Below, one piece after another: positions 30,560 through 41,095 of a stretch of DNA of 64,000 nt; within the stretch, counting starts at the first letter, position 1; each line of letters starts with the position of its first letter. The stretch is from assembly GCA_030867875.1 (NCBI GenBank), contig JAOWCC010001634.1, positions 9,194,778-9,258,777 of the forward strand. The letters are read 5' to 3'. Under the pieces are notes generated by a model. The model saw only the letters and a program-made list of their open reading frames with translations. It was not told the DNA's origin and searched no databases. The stretch comes from Actinernus sp. WN-2022. Lineage: Eukaryota; Cnidaria; Anthozoa; Actiniaria; Actinernidae. A program made the position numbers and the translations under genes.

Positions 30560-32362
30560 ATGACCTTTGGAATGGCTGAAGCAAGAGGTCGTGGTAGAGG
30601 TAGGGGAAGAACAGAGCCAAGACCAGAGCATGGTCCAGCAAGAGTCGAAATGTCAGATGAGAAATCAGAAAAGGAAGCTAAGATTGAGGAAAGGATGAGG
30701 TTCATGAGGAAAAAGAATGAAGAACTGCTAAAACGGCAACAAGAAATTGAAGAAGATAAAAAAAATGCTGGTTTATACAGTGATCAAGTAGCAAAAAAGA
30801 GCCTACAAAGTTCAACAGAACACAAAATGGCTGGTGTGAGAAGAGAAAGCCAAGCCACTGGAGTGAAGGGGAGAGCAAGAGGGCAAATATTAGCTAAGAT
30901 GACAAGAGAGAAGCCTAAAGCACAAGCCTTTGAAGATCAGAGAAGAAAGAACTTTGAAGACATTGAGAAAGAGATGAAAAGTGAAAAAGAAGAAAAATCT
31001 CCAAAAGGAGCACAATATGCAGGCTCCAATTTCCTGGCTGATGATCAGCGTGTTGACATGTCTAAAGCAGCAAGTCGCTCCAGCCATTCATGGGGTGGTA
31101 GCCAGTTTGATGGTGTTGTTGAGAAAATTGGTAAAAATAAAGGGCACTACAGAGCAAGAGGTGAAACCAATTATGAATTAAGTATGACTGGGAAAGAACG
31201 AATAGCTTACCAAGAATGGAAAGAAGAAAGAGAACAAATTGACAGTGAACGCAGGGAGCGGCAAAAGAAAGGAGAAAGCTGGAAGCGCGAGTGGGATCAA
31301 TGCAAAGTTGAAGGTGGATCCAGATTGCCTAACCAGCATCAAAGAGAAGAAACAAAGGAAATAAGTGGAGTTGGAAGTGGGTATTCTGACTGGAACTACC
31401 ATGACGACAGGAGTTCCGAGGTAGACAGGGACAGAAGAGTTGATCGGCCTAAGTGGGAAGACAATGTTAATAATACAAAAGCAACAATGCCACTAGATGT
31501 AGATACAGGAACTGAGGAAGACTGGGAAGACAACATAGATCAACACAGCTCAAAAGAGGATGGAACAAAGCCAGAGTCTATGAAAAAAACCGAAGATGAC
31601 TGGGAAGCAAGTTGCACACAGAAATTGAAATCCAGGGGCTCTGGCATCTTCCCAAGAAAAGGGGTTCAGGATCCACTGTTGTCAGAAGACTGGGAGGATA
31701 CAGATAGCAACCCTGGATTGGATAAAAGGAACAGTTCCTCCAATGAGCTGGACACTGTAAATAAAAGAGTACAACAGAGAAAGGAATCTGATAGCTGTAA
31801 ACTGGACAACATTGGAAAATTGACAATTACAGTAGACAACAATAAAAATAGACAAACTTTTTATGTGGATGAAAGTACATGTTCTGATATGAAAAGTAGC
31901 AAACCTACAGGTGTTGCTGAACCAGATAGATTACTATCTAATCAGATTGTACAAGATGATAATGATGGTAAAACCTCTCACAATCCAAAGCCACAACAAT
32001 TATATAAGGACAAAAGAAGTCAGAGGCAAGTATTACCAGTAGATCACAAGGATCTTCATGAAAGTGATTCACATACTCCAAAAAGTGTGGACACGTTTGT
32101 AGAATCCTGCATACAGCCTAATCACCAAGAACTTGAAAATACCAAAAATCTGCACGAGTGTACAAGTATATCAAAACCAGGAGAGGTTGTTGCCCAAAAG
32201 AAACCCTTGAAATTAGTAGTTACATGTACGAAACCAGATGAAGAAGAGGAAGAACCTATTCCAGACTTCTTAAAAACACCGAAAGAGAGGGATTGGGCAG
32301 ACTACGAGTTTGAAGAGGAAGATGTGAAGCATATACATGTACCAGTAGCCTGGACAAACTAG
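30560..32362 (+). CDS. CCDC9: CCDC9-like RNA-associated coiled-coil protein, 600 aa
   Basis: The protein resembles vertebrate CCDC9, linked to exon junction complexes and mRNA, probably nuclear. Residues 8-17 are an RGRG run that could bind RNA. Residues 32-68 form a charged coiled coil (MRKKNEELLKRQQEIEEDKK) like the RRKNEALIRRYQEIEEDRKK of human CCDC9. Residues 207-246 (ELSMTGKERIAYQEWKEERE, then WKREWD) match the conserved TGRERSEYLRWKQEREKID..WRREWD block. Three acidic (E/D)DWE motifs lie near 320, 346 and 377. The C-terminus ends acidic (FEEEDVKHIHVPVAWTN). The first ATG in the exon gives MTFGMAEARG; the second (30572) has the more typical MAEARGRG start. Human members are of similar length. 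It is divergent to FANCD2 and shares its promoter. Confidence 0.85.
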   Translation: MTFGMAEARGRGRGRGRTEPRPEHGPARVEMSDEKSEKEAKIEERMRFMRKKNEELLKRQQEIEEDKKNAGLYSDQVAKKSLQSSTEHKMAGVRRESQATGVKGRARGQILAKMTREKPKAQAFEDQRRKNFEDIEKEMKSEKEEKSPKGAQYAGSNFLADDQRVDMSKAASRSSHSWGGSQFDGVVEKIGKNKGHYRARGETNYELSMTGKERIAYQEWKEEREQIDSERRERQKKGESWKREWDQCKVEGGSRLPNQHQREETKEISGVGSGYSDWNYHDDRSSEVDRDRRVDRPKWEDNVNNTKATMPLDVDTGTEEDWEDNIDQHSSKEDGTKPESMKKTEDDWEASCTQKLKSRGSGIFPRKGVQDPLLSEDWEDTDSNPGLDKRNSSSNELDTVNKRVQQRKESDSCKLDNIGKLTITVDNNKNRQTFYVDESTCSDMKSSKPTGVAEPDRLLSNQIVQDDNDGKTSHNPKPQQLYKDKRSQRQVLPVDHKDLHESDSHTPKSVDTFVESCIQPNHQELENTKNLHECTSISKPGEVVAQKKPLKLVVTCTKPDEEEEEPIPDFLKTPKERDWADYEFEEEDVKHIHVPVAWTN

Positions 32363-33064
32363 AATTTTAAAAAATCATCATAGAAAATGAATTTACAATG
32401 TGGTTGCATGCTGCACTTATTTTGGAAATTAAGCCATGTCAATAATGAACTTTGTTCATATGAAAATGTAGTGGAAGATGGGTGAAACATGTTGATGAAC
32501 AATATTTCAAACTTGTTTTAGCAGGGGTTCCAAATACTGAAAACTAATTCAACCAGAGGGGCACAGCCCAAGAGTTTTAGCATTATATACAATGTAGGTG
32601 TTTGGAATCCACTGATGAAATATGCAGAATGAGTGTTTGAAATGGCTTCTCAAGGGAATGGCTAAACCAAAAATTTAGATATGCTTTTCAAACATCATTA
32701 CCAACTACATGTATTGTTTGCCACGACTGTTGTATATGATTATTCCATATAATTATGGTTTCTTTTTTTTTGCTGGCAGTGAATTCAACTAGCGTAATAT
32801 TTGTCTTTAAAATCATAAAAAATTGTAATTAATGATTTATTTTCCAAGTTCTGTCAGAAGGTCAAGAATGGTTAGCCACAACTTTTTCCAGTCTGTTTTT
32901 ATGAAAGGTTTACACTGTAATTGGCTCTAAAATCCATGTACACGTGTCAAATAGTTTCCTTTGTTGCAAAGCTTTGCAACATGAAGAAGTTTGATGTATA
33001 ATTGTACTCGTCTATTTCAGGTTTGTACAGTATTATATTATTATCATTCTTTTATGATGCAATT
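32363..33064 (+). other. Probable 3' UTR of the CCDC9-like gene
   Basis: AT-rich sequence follows the stop with no further frame. AATAAA signals stand at 33281 (inside the next MITE) and about 33414. The actual end cannot be fixed. Confidence 0.4.
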
Positions 33065-33357
33065 GCTGAAACCAGGGCCACTTAGACAACAAGCTAGAAC
33101 TAAACACAGATTGCAAAAATAACAGAGCATTCCAAAGTGATCCTAGCATATCCATGTGATTTTCTTCATTCAAAAAAATTACATGTCGTCGTTCAAATTT
33201 GCCTTTTACCAGATAAAGCTCGAGCAAGTCAATTGCTAGCTATTGTCTTGTAATCAACACTAATCGACCCAAGTAACCATAATAAAGTTAGAAATGCTTA
33301 ATTGTTTTCTTTCTGAAATGTGATTGGTTCTCGTTGTCTAAGTGGCCCTAGTTTCAG
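33065..33357. repeat. MITE with 26-bp inverted ends
   Basis: GCTGAAACCAGGGCCACTTA then GACAAC is inverted at the right end as GTTGTCTAAGTGGCCCTAGT then TTCAG. The 240-bp interior holds no gene. The minus-strand frame at 33033-33227 is not real. Confidence 0.75.
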
Positions 33358-33504
33358 TAGTCTCACTGTAACTAAAAATGTTTTAAAACACATTTTATGC
33401 CAAGTTTTATTAAAATAAAAAAATCCATGAAAGAAGTGGATGACTACATGATTGACAGAAGTCATTTAATTAAAGCAATTTGTCAAAATAAATGTGAAAA
33501 GCAG

Positions 33505-33670
33505 TCTCTTTCATGTCACAAAAATCAGTTGGAAAAAAAACAGGGTTGAGTGCAGTCGGAAGAATGATAACAGTGAGGCCACGCTGCCAGAAAAAAGAAT
33601 GGGGTTGGTTTAATCATACTTCTGACTGCACTCGGCTGTTTCTCAACTGATTCTCATGGTATGAAAGAGA
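33505..33670. repeat. Foldback element
   Basis: Outer arms TCTCTTTCAT/ATGAAAGAGA, middle arms AATCAGTTGGA/TCAACTGATT and inner arms GAGTGCAGTCGGAAG/CTTCTGACTGCACTC pair in nested order, with small bulges, around a short loop. Confidence 0.7.
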
Positions 33671-33840
33671 ATGTTTACCGTGTATTGGATCTTGTGCTCA
33701 TTTTGTGAATGATTAGCAAAGTAATTGAATGAGAATGGTACTACAGTAATCACATTTTCAAACAGTGCAGGTGGTTGGATAAAAGTCGGCTATAAAATTG
33801 TGCTTTTGATTAATAGTCAGACTATGCAAGTCAAAGGAAT

Positions 33841-34220
33841 GAGTCCGAAGAAAAGTTTATTTTATGACCCTCAATTTACTTGCATCAGCTACTAATTAAA
33901 AGTAGCAGAATTGTTATACAATCATGTACATTGTAGCTCACTTTATCCAATCCATAGCTCCGACTCAAACAATACAGAACCAATTGGAGGGTAGCAGATT
34001 TCCCACCAGGGTATATATTGTCCCACAAACAAAAACACAGACTGGCTATGAGTCGGAAGAAAAGTTTATTTTATGACCCTCAATTTACTTGCATCAGCTA
34101 CTAATTAAAAGTAGCAGAATTTTTATACAATCATGTACATTGTAGCTCACTTTATCCAATCCATAGCTCCGACTCAAACAATACCAAACCAATTGGAGGG
34201 TAGCATATTTCCCACCAGGA
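33841..34220. repeat. 209-bp direct duplication
   Basis: GAGTC(C/G)GAAGAAAAGTTTAT and the following 170 bases occur at 33841 and again at 34050 with only a few differences. A unit boundary is flanked by GGCTATGAGTCGG. It has no coding content. Confidence 0.9.
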
Positions 34221-34510
34221 TATGCTATTTTTATAAAGTTTTTAGCATTTCATGAAACCTTTTGATGATGATCTGTGATTAGAATACTTAAAATTAAAAC
34301 AAGACTGATAAAATCTGATGGCGTGGGACATAACAATTCTATCAATCGCCTCATTTCTATGTAACACAGGAATAATATTTGACAAGGTTCCTCAAATATT
34401 CACTCAAAATAAGGTCGTATTATCTAACAACATTGGTGTTGAAATCTTAACTTTAAAACTTTTGTTAATAGATCAACAGTTGTAAGCATGGATTACAGTT
34501 CTGATATTCC

Positions 34511-34958
34511 TTAAAGTGCTTCTTACCCTTCTTGTAAATTTTATACCTACCTGAATGAACCTTTCAAAGGTTTTGAGTAATTTTGGTTTACAGAGAATAC
34601 TGGTACTCAGCCCTGCTCTTGTTTGAGATTTCCTGACCCATGACCACATAAGAAGAAGCCTGGGTACATGTAGATGTCAACTCCTTAATGTATTATCCTC
34701 CATGACACCTTTCTATCACAACAACAGTGGTTTATAGAGAATACATGTATGCGCAGTACAATGTATGTGAGTTGTTAGTAAAGGAACAGTCATTTAAGAC
34801 AAATTGCTAATATGCATTTATGGGTCAGGAAGGTCAATTTTTCACCATTAACAAGCCTAAAACAGTATTCTCTGCAACCAAAAATGTCTTCACAAAAGTA
34901 CTCAAAACCTTTTAAAGGTTTGTAGGTATAAAAATTGCAAGGGTTAGAAGCACTTTAA
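34511..34958. repeat. MITE with TTAAAGTGCTTCT ends
   Basis: The left end TTAAAGTGCTTCTTACCCTT and the right end GGGTTAGAAGCACTTTAA are inverted copies, and pairing goes on through TTATACCTAC and CCTTT.AAAGGTTTTGAG. The terminal TTAA on both sides would suit a piggyBac-type target, but that is only suggestive. It lies just downstream of the glutaredoxin stop. Confidence 0.75.
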
Positions 34959-35018
34959 ACAGCTGGCAATTGCATCTCTTATTATAATTCAACAATGTAT
35001 TCTTGCAGCTTTAGCTCT

Positions 35019-35129
35019 TCACAGAGCTCCACAGTCCTTCAGCATTGGTACAAGTTTGCCACTTTTTTCCAAAGCCTTTGTCTCACTTCCACCCCCAATG
35101 TACTGCCCATTGATATAAACTTGTGGTAC
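35019..35129 (-). CDS. Glutaredoxin exon 2 (TVP and GG motifs, stop)
   Basis: It encodes VPQVYINGQYIGGGSETKAL and the last 16 residues to TGA at 35021-35019. It is too short to be called as a gene by itself and was found by its family motifs. Confidence 0.93.
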   Translation of the reverse strand, partial: VPQVYINGQYIGGGSETKALEKSGKLVPMLKDCGAL

Positions 35130-38100
35130 CTTTAAAAACAAAATTTAAGAGTTATAAGCTAAGGCAAGCGTAATCTTTTGATGATGTCATAAAAATGGAT
35201 CTGAAGATATGAAAACTAGAGAGGCTGCCAGGAAAAGTTATTTTTACTTTATAGATGCTAAAGATTTTAATGGACTACCTAGAGCAGTAAAAGAAGTATT
35301 GCAACATTTTGAAAGGGGTGCAAACATGGCTTGAAATACAGTGTTTGTATGGGAATCAATGGGAATCCGATGCCAAATAAAATCCATAAAATCGAATTTA
35401 CGAAATATTCTTCAGATGCAAACTTAAGATACCAGATAAAAGATTAACATGTCGAAATTTGAGGTATGTAGCTGTGCTGGGAAGCGTGCAATTGTGTTTT
35501 CAGTTTTCCATACATTGTCTGTAACTTTGCACACGGAATTAGACTCGTTTTTACAGACAATGTATGGAAAACTGAAAACACGATTGCACGCTTCCCAGCA
35601 CAGCTACAATGTACATCCCTCAAATTTCGATATGTTAATCTTTTACCTGGTATCTTAAATTTGTATCTGAAGAATATTTCGTAAATTCGATTTTATGGAT
35701 TTTATTTGGCATCAGATTCCCATCGATTCCCAAACAAACACTGTATTTCGCGCCATGTTTGCACCCCTTTCAAAATGTCGGAAGTTACCACGAACTGGTC
35801 TATTGTGTTACATTACTTCAAAACCTGACCCGAAATTGAAATAAACCTAACTTTCTCTGATAGTACAGTAAAACATAGGGAAATGACGACTGAGCTCGTT
35901 TAGGGCAAGAAATACTGGCAAGTAAACAGCAGACTTACATGCAAACAAACAGTTTCAACCGAGTGGTCTCTGACATGAACTGCCCATCATAACAATCTCA
36001 GAGGCTGGTGACAGTTGAATGGCCAGTCAGAAGATGTGTAAGAATGAGCATTGGTGAAAACCAATCAGAGGAGGGTACATATAATCGTGCTACTCTGCTG
36101 GGGGTCCAAAACAAGCATTTGTTCGTTAATTCACAGACGTACTTAACTGGGGTTCAGTTTGGATGCGATGCAGGCTAAGTCGGTCCTATTAGTGCTGGTA
36201 TGTGACCTACTAATGCACCTATCAATGTTTAGACGGAGAGGGGGGAGTATGGGCAAAGGTGCGGCATTTGAACACTTCTGCTGTCCCCTCTCTGGGGAAT
36301 TTGACCACAAATATTATTGCCCCATGCTACGGACATTTGAATTTGACCGTGCAGAGGACTGGGTCCATTTGAATTTAACCGTGCAGAGTACTGGATCCGA
36401 AACTCGTGTTCCAGGAGACGCCATCTTGGAAAATATTGCTAAGTGTGAAGATGGCATGTATTAATTATTATATTTTTATAATGCAATACCGCTACAGCGT
36501 TCCATCTCGTATTCAGTATAATGTAATCTACCTTCGATAACAGGAGTTAAAAATGTACATTTCAAATTACTTCATGACTTTTAATACAAGTCATTACACA
36601 GTTTTGTTATCCCCAGGTGTGGATATTTTATCAAATTTGAACTATTTTCCAGTCCCAATGGTCGGGAATTTGACCAAAAAAGTGCAAAAAAAATCAAATG
36701 CCACACCTTTGCCCGTACCCCACCCCCCCTCTCTCCGTCTAAATATTGATAGGTGCATAATTGCTAGACAACTCCAGCAACTTGCAATGTGAAATTTGGC
36801 TCTAGAATAGATTTGTCCCAGGTATATTAGGCAAGTTATTCCTAGCTAACCCTTTACATGAAGTAATGCATGCAAAAGTTGAACTAGTGCTAGGATGATC
36901 CTTAATCTTTTAGGTACCCAAGACAAAACTGCCCCTTTACACTTTACATGTAAACAGAATGGAGAATACAATGGTGGTAGGGTGACCCTACTACTAGAAT
37001 GACCCTAGTACAAAGGTTACCCTCCTATCACGTAAACAGCCCCTAAATTTTGCTGAGTTCTGGCATTAGTTACCTTTTTTCACCCGAGGGAGCACAGGAA
37101 ACCCAAGCTCTGTTTATGTAAATTTAATTTATAAGGGTTTGTATTAGTCTCCCTCGCAGCCGTTCTTAGTGTCGGGCTTCCTGTCCCCCCTCCCCGGTTT
37201 GTATGGGAATTTTTTAATCTGGTTTTTCGATAAATATACTGTAATAAAGTGAATAAAACTTACCTGGTGTCTATGATCTGTGTCTTGGCTGTGTCTGTAT
37301 GTAGTTTCAGCGAATTTGGGCGAATTTTGAATCCCTTACTCTTCATACTAAAGAAGAAATGAAAGGTAGGAAACAAACTTCAAATCTCGGGTTCAAAGCC
37401 ACTCACGTTTGGATCGATTTTTTCACGAAAATCGCATCGATTTTATATTCTATCCCCATCAGCATACGCAGTGATAAATTTCCAGTCTATCTGTGCCAAC
37501 CAAACGAAGATATCTGTATTTGCTGAGCTACAATCCACTATTGAGTCCGCCAAAATATCGCCATAAGCAGCCATCTATGCCCGTGACTCGCCAAAGTGGT
37601 GCCAAAAACGTTAACTTGCTGCCGCAAGGAATATAGGAGTAGTTTTTGATAGTTGTCTGTCAATGGAAATGCAAGTTAAATCAGTTTGTAAGTCTGCACT
37701 ATACCATCTTAGGAAAATCAGTAAGATTCAAAATTATCTGTCAGAGGAATCAACAGAGAAGCTTGTCCACGCCTTCATTACATGTAGGCTTGACAACTGC
37801 AATTCTGTACTTTATGGGTTGCCTAAAAGCCTAATCCAAAGGCTTCAGCGCGTTCAGAACTGCGCGGCTCGGCTTGTTACTCGCAATTCTAAATTTAGCC
37901 ATATAACGCCAGTCCTTAAAGATCTACACTGGCTGCCAGTAGAGAAACAAATAATTTTTAAACTTCTTCTCATTACCTATAAGGCTCTCAATGGCTTAGC
38001 GCCATCATATATTAATGATATGCTTCATACTTATGTGCCCAATCGCAACTTAAGGTCTGCTAGAAAGTACCTATTAATTGTTCCACCCTCAAATCTGAGG

Positions 38101-39643
38101 ACATACGGGGACAGATCTTTTTCCGTTGCTGCCCCAAAACTTTGGAATGGTCTTCCACTGGACCTTAGATGTAGTTCTACTGTAAATATTTTTAAATCTC
38201 ATCTAAAGACTCATATTTTTAGGGAAACGTATTTGTAAATATTTTTTCTTTTGTTTTTAATGTATTTTAACGATCTTTGTATTTAGTTTTTAATTTTTCA
38301 ACATTGTAAAGCGCCATAGAGCATTTAATGGATATGGCGCTATATAAGTACACTATTATTATTATTATTATTAACACAGGAAGCCCAAGCTGTGGATTTT
38401 TTTAATCTAGCTTTCGTTAGTTGCAGAGTAAAGGATTTAAAATTCGCCTAAATTCGCTGCAACTGCATACAAAAATAGTCAAGACACAGGCTATAAACAC
38501 CAGGTAAGTTTTATTCATTTTATTGCAATATATTTATCGAAAAGCTAGATTTAAAAATTCCCAACAGCCATAAACAGAGCTTGGGTTTCCTGTGTTGGCA
38601 CCACTTTGGCAAGTCACGGGCATAGATGGCTGCTTATGGTGAGATTTTGGCGGACTCAATAGTGGATTGTAGCTCGGCAAATACAGATATCTTCGTTTGG
38701 TTGGCACAGATAGACTGAAAGTGTATCACTGCGTATGCTGATGGAGATTTTCGCGATTTTCGTGAAAAAATCGATCCAAACGTGAGTGGCTTTGAACCCG
38801 AGATTTGAAGTTCGTTTCCTACCTTTTATTTCTTCTTTAGTATGAAGAGTAAGGGATTCAAAATTTGCCCAAATTAGCTGAAACTACAAACAGACACAGC
38901 CAAGACACAGATCATAGACACCAGGTAAGTTTTATTCACTTTATTACAGTATATTTATCGAAAAACCAGATTAAAAAATTCCCATACAAACCCTTATAAA
39001 TTAAATTTATATAAACAGAGCTTGGGCTTCCTGTGGAGGGAGCATGGAAAAGAGGCTTTTCCAAGATGGCGATTATTTCAAATCGTTATTGGAGCTGGGA
39101 GTCGGTTTGCGAGGTAAAACGCTTGATTACGTTTTTCTAACCTAAATGATGAGTTAGTGATAAAACAATGCATTGAATACGCACATAATTACTCGATTTT
39201 TACTTTAGCGGTCACAAATACAGTGTTTCTAAGGTCCCGTCCCGGCGCGTCCGCGTTTCCGTCCTCGCGTTCCAGTTCCAGTCCTCGGGCTCGGGTTTCC
39301 GAGTATGTCCCACGGTCATACATGTAACTTAGTCAAACCATGACCAGGTTATTGTGAAATTATTCCATTTTCAAAACAGTCCACGAACGTATCTTCACTA
39401 CTAATATTTTATGAATAAAATAAACGAAAATCTTACCGTACGGCTTCTATTTACGCTCAGCAAATAATCCTGGATTGCTGCACCGTCATCTCGATTGTCG
39501 ATTTCGATCACGAAGAAATCTTTTAAGCCAGCATCATTGAGAACAGATTTTGCCATCTTGCAATAAGAACAGTAAGTCTTTGAAAACATCATAACTTTGT
39601 GTGAGCGTATCTGGGTCTCGACAAACTCTTTTGCTTGAGCCAT
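35019..39643 (-). CDS. Glutaredoxin, GLRX2-like, two coding exons, 105 aa
   Basis: Dithiol glutaredoxin reduces protein and glutathione mixed disulfides using glutathione. Exon 1 (39643-39437, 69 aa) carries the active site CSYC at residues 25-28 (TYCSYCKMA). Exon 2 (35129-35019) supplies TVPQVYING with the cis-proline, the GGGSET glutathione-binding turn and the end MLKDCGAL. Both exons meet in phase 0 at a GTAAGA donor and an AAAG acceptor. CSYC instead of CPYC is the form in vertebrate GLRX2, which can hold a [2Fe-2S] cluster as a dimer; that this protein does so is inference. There is no mitochondrial presequence from this start, so a cytosolic or nuclear form is likely. The intron of 4.3 kb is full of transposons. 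Confidence 0.93.
35304..35778. repeat. 475-bp near-complete palindrome (long foldback element)
   Basis: The left arm from ACATTTTGAAAGGGGTGCAA (35304) to about 35525 matches the reverse complement of about 35552-35778 almost base for base, leaving a loop of about 25-30 bases. Landmarks that pair are AAAATCCATAAAATCGAATT, GAAATTTGAGG and AGCTGTGCTGGGAAGCGTGC. It lies inside the glutaredoxin intron, so its transcript would form a hairpin of over 200 bp. The frame at 35449-35658 is a by-product. Confidence 0.92.
36214..36758. repeat. Foldback element with 70-bp inverted ends
   Basis: TGCACCTATCAATGTTTAGA then CGGAGAG..GGGCAAAGGTG.GGCATTTGA at 36214-36280 is inverted at 36695-36758. The open frame at 36159-36464 crosses the left arm and is not a gene. 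The flank CAAATTTCACATTGCAAGTT (inverted at 36777-36800) recurs at about 50420. Confidence 0.75.
37620..38372 (+). mobile_element. LINE 3' fragment (reverse transcriptase C-terminus)
   Basis: The frame from about 37630 to 38238 reads SVCKSALYHLRKISKIQNYL, TCRLDNCNSVLYGLP, RLQRVQNCAARLVT, LKDLHWLPVEKQIIFKLLLI and FSVAAPKLWNGLPLDLR, the typical C-terminal region of CR1/Rex/L2-type LINE polymerases. It is open to a stop but lacks all catalytic blocks. It ends in ATT repeats at 38354-38372, which serve as the tail. It split the arms of the host element. Confidence 0.85.
38373..38600. mobile_element. Nested smaller copy of the CACAGGAAGCCCAAGC element
   Basis: It starts CACAGGAAGCCCAAGCTGTG and ends CAGAGCTTGGGTTTCCTGTG. 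Its inside matches parts of the large arms (CACCAGGTAAGTTTTATTCA, TATTTATCGAAAAGC). It is therefore a shortened relative placed between the LINE fragment and the right arm. Confidence 0.7.
39437..39643 (-). CDS. Glutaredoxin exon 1 (active site CSYC)
   Basis: MAQAKEFVETQIRSHKVMMF is followed by SKTYCSYCKMA. The frame would run on past the donor for a few codons (VRFSF), but GTAAGA at 39436-39431 and the missing TVP motif show that splicing occurs there. Confidence 0.93.
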
Positions 39644-41095
39644 CCTGAACGCCTCTCAACAAATTATGTTGCCGTTTCGTTCCAAGCACGTGTTATATAT
39701 TTTAGTGACGTCATGTACATGACAAACGCGTTAGCGGCACAGGTACCCCAAGCTTGTATAGCATTTTTATATATGGTATCGAACTCCCAAGGACCAAGGG
39801 AAACCAAAAAATAGTTCGAGTTAGCGGGGATTCGAGTTATCGGGGTCGGTGTAAATACTGAAGAACTAACCAAAATGATAAAACTTCAAGAAAGCACTGG
39901 CATCGGCTTCCCCGAGGAGGGGGGGGCTACATGCGGAAAAATAGGGGACCGGTGAAATATGGGACCTTTGATTCCGGTAAATGGCGAGGAGACTGGGTAT
40001 AGTGTAGCTGAAAAGAGAGAAAGTGCGACGTAAATTTGTCGGTATAGTACGAAGCCCTGCAAGGGTCATCCACAAACACAAATTTTATGAAAGAATATCG
40101 CGCGCGATACTGTTTTATTATCGCGCGATAGTGTTTTAAGAGCGGTGTCAGTAAATATCGAGAATCGTGCGACAGAAGCGAAAAATCATATTCGATTTTA
40201 TTTTACCAAAAGAACACAATTGGTAAACTATTTTCGAAAATCACACTTAAAAGTTCCACTGCTTTTTGATTTTTTTTTTAAATTAGATAAGTTCAAAATA
40301 CGGCCGACACTCGCTGGGCCTCATTGAAAATTTGGAAATATTGTGAATTTTGAGCAAGCTCGTGCACAATAACAGCAATTCTTCCAGTATTTTTTTTATT
40401 TCGGTACTGAATTTACCAACCTTTCCCCTATCTTAAGGCATAAAAATAATTTTAGAATTCCTATTTTGGGTCTGCGTACGGACCCGTTGAAAATTATACA
40501 CTATCTTCGAGTAGTCGTGCTCAAGATGAAATTAGGGCCAATTTCAGATGGCTCTATCTCCGCTGGTATATGTATTTCTCAACAAAAAAGATGTGTCTTT
40601 ATAGCTGAACCATTCTAATTTTCTGTCTTCAAATATCTCTTTTGGCCCGCAAAAAGCTTGCTGTCCAAAATCAAAACTGTCTAGCGTATTTTGACCAATT
40701 TCGTATGTAGCCAACTAAATGGGTTGTCACGCTAAACCGTAAAATTTCACTAAAAGTTTATATACTTTAAACAATTCAAAGAGATTACAAATCAACCATT
40801 TCCTTTTCTCCACTGCTCTGTCGCAGTTTTCACGTTCAGTTATTTTCAATAACACAACATCACCTGAAGATAAAATAAATTTGCATAAGACGATCCAAAC
40901 TACAAGGTAAATAGGTCAGCCGCCGGTGTCCTAGCGGATTTTTGGACAACTTTTCACACTTCTGTTTCGTTATTTGTTTGACTTCTAGTGAATACAGAAG
41001 CATCGCATTCTTTTAAGCTGAGGATTTTAAGAATAGGTTTTTAGTATTGGTTTTGATGTATATACGCTAATCGGAAATGCTCTCCCTAAAGTGCA
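39644..41095. other. Upstream flank of glutaredoxin, no gene
   Basis: A GTTCGAGTTA(G/T)CGGGG repeat phrase lies at about 39813-39845, and clustered ATCGCGCGCGAT/ATCGCGCGAT palindromes lie at about 40097-40132. Minus frames at 39664-40081 have no domain. The glutaredoxin promoter should lie just above 39643, but no clear core element is visible. Confidence 0.4.

Larger units (their letters stand above)
37093..39035. mobile_element. Composite inverted-repeat element with arms of about 0.45 kb, nested copy and LINE piece, 7-bp target duplication
   Basis: The ends CACAGGAAACCCAAGCTCTG and CAGAGCTTGGGCTTCCTGTG are inverted copies, with arms of about 450-510 bp (37093-37603 against about 38603-39035). 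GAGGGAG at 37086-37092 is repeated at 39036-39042. Between the arms are a LINE fragment (about 37620-38372) and a smaller copy of the same family (38373-38600). No transposase was seen. The element lies in the glutaredoxin intron. Confidence 0.85.

Noticed and set aside
36159..36464. A 101-codon plus-strand frame with a signal-peptide-like start
   Set aside because: It crosses the left arm of a foldback element and has no family resemblance.
39060..39115. First exon of a plus-strand gene (AAGATGGCGATTATTTC to a GTAAAA donor)
   Set aside because: It lies in the glutaredoxin intron just outside a transposon, and no continuation was recognised on the plus strand.
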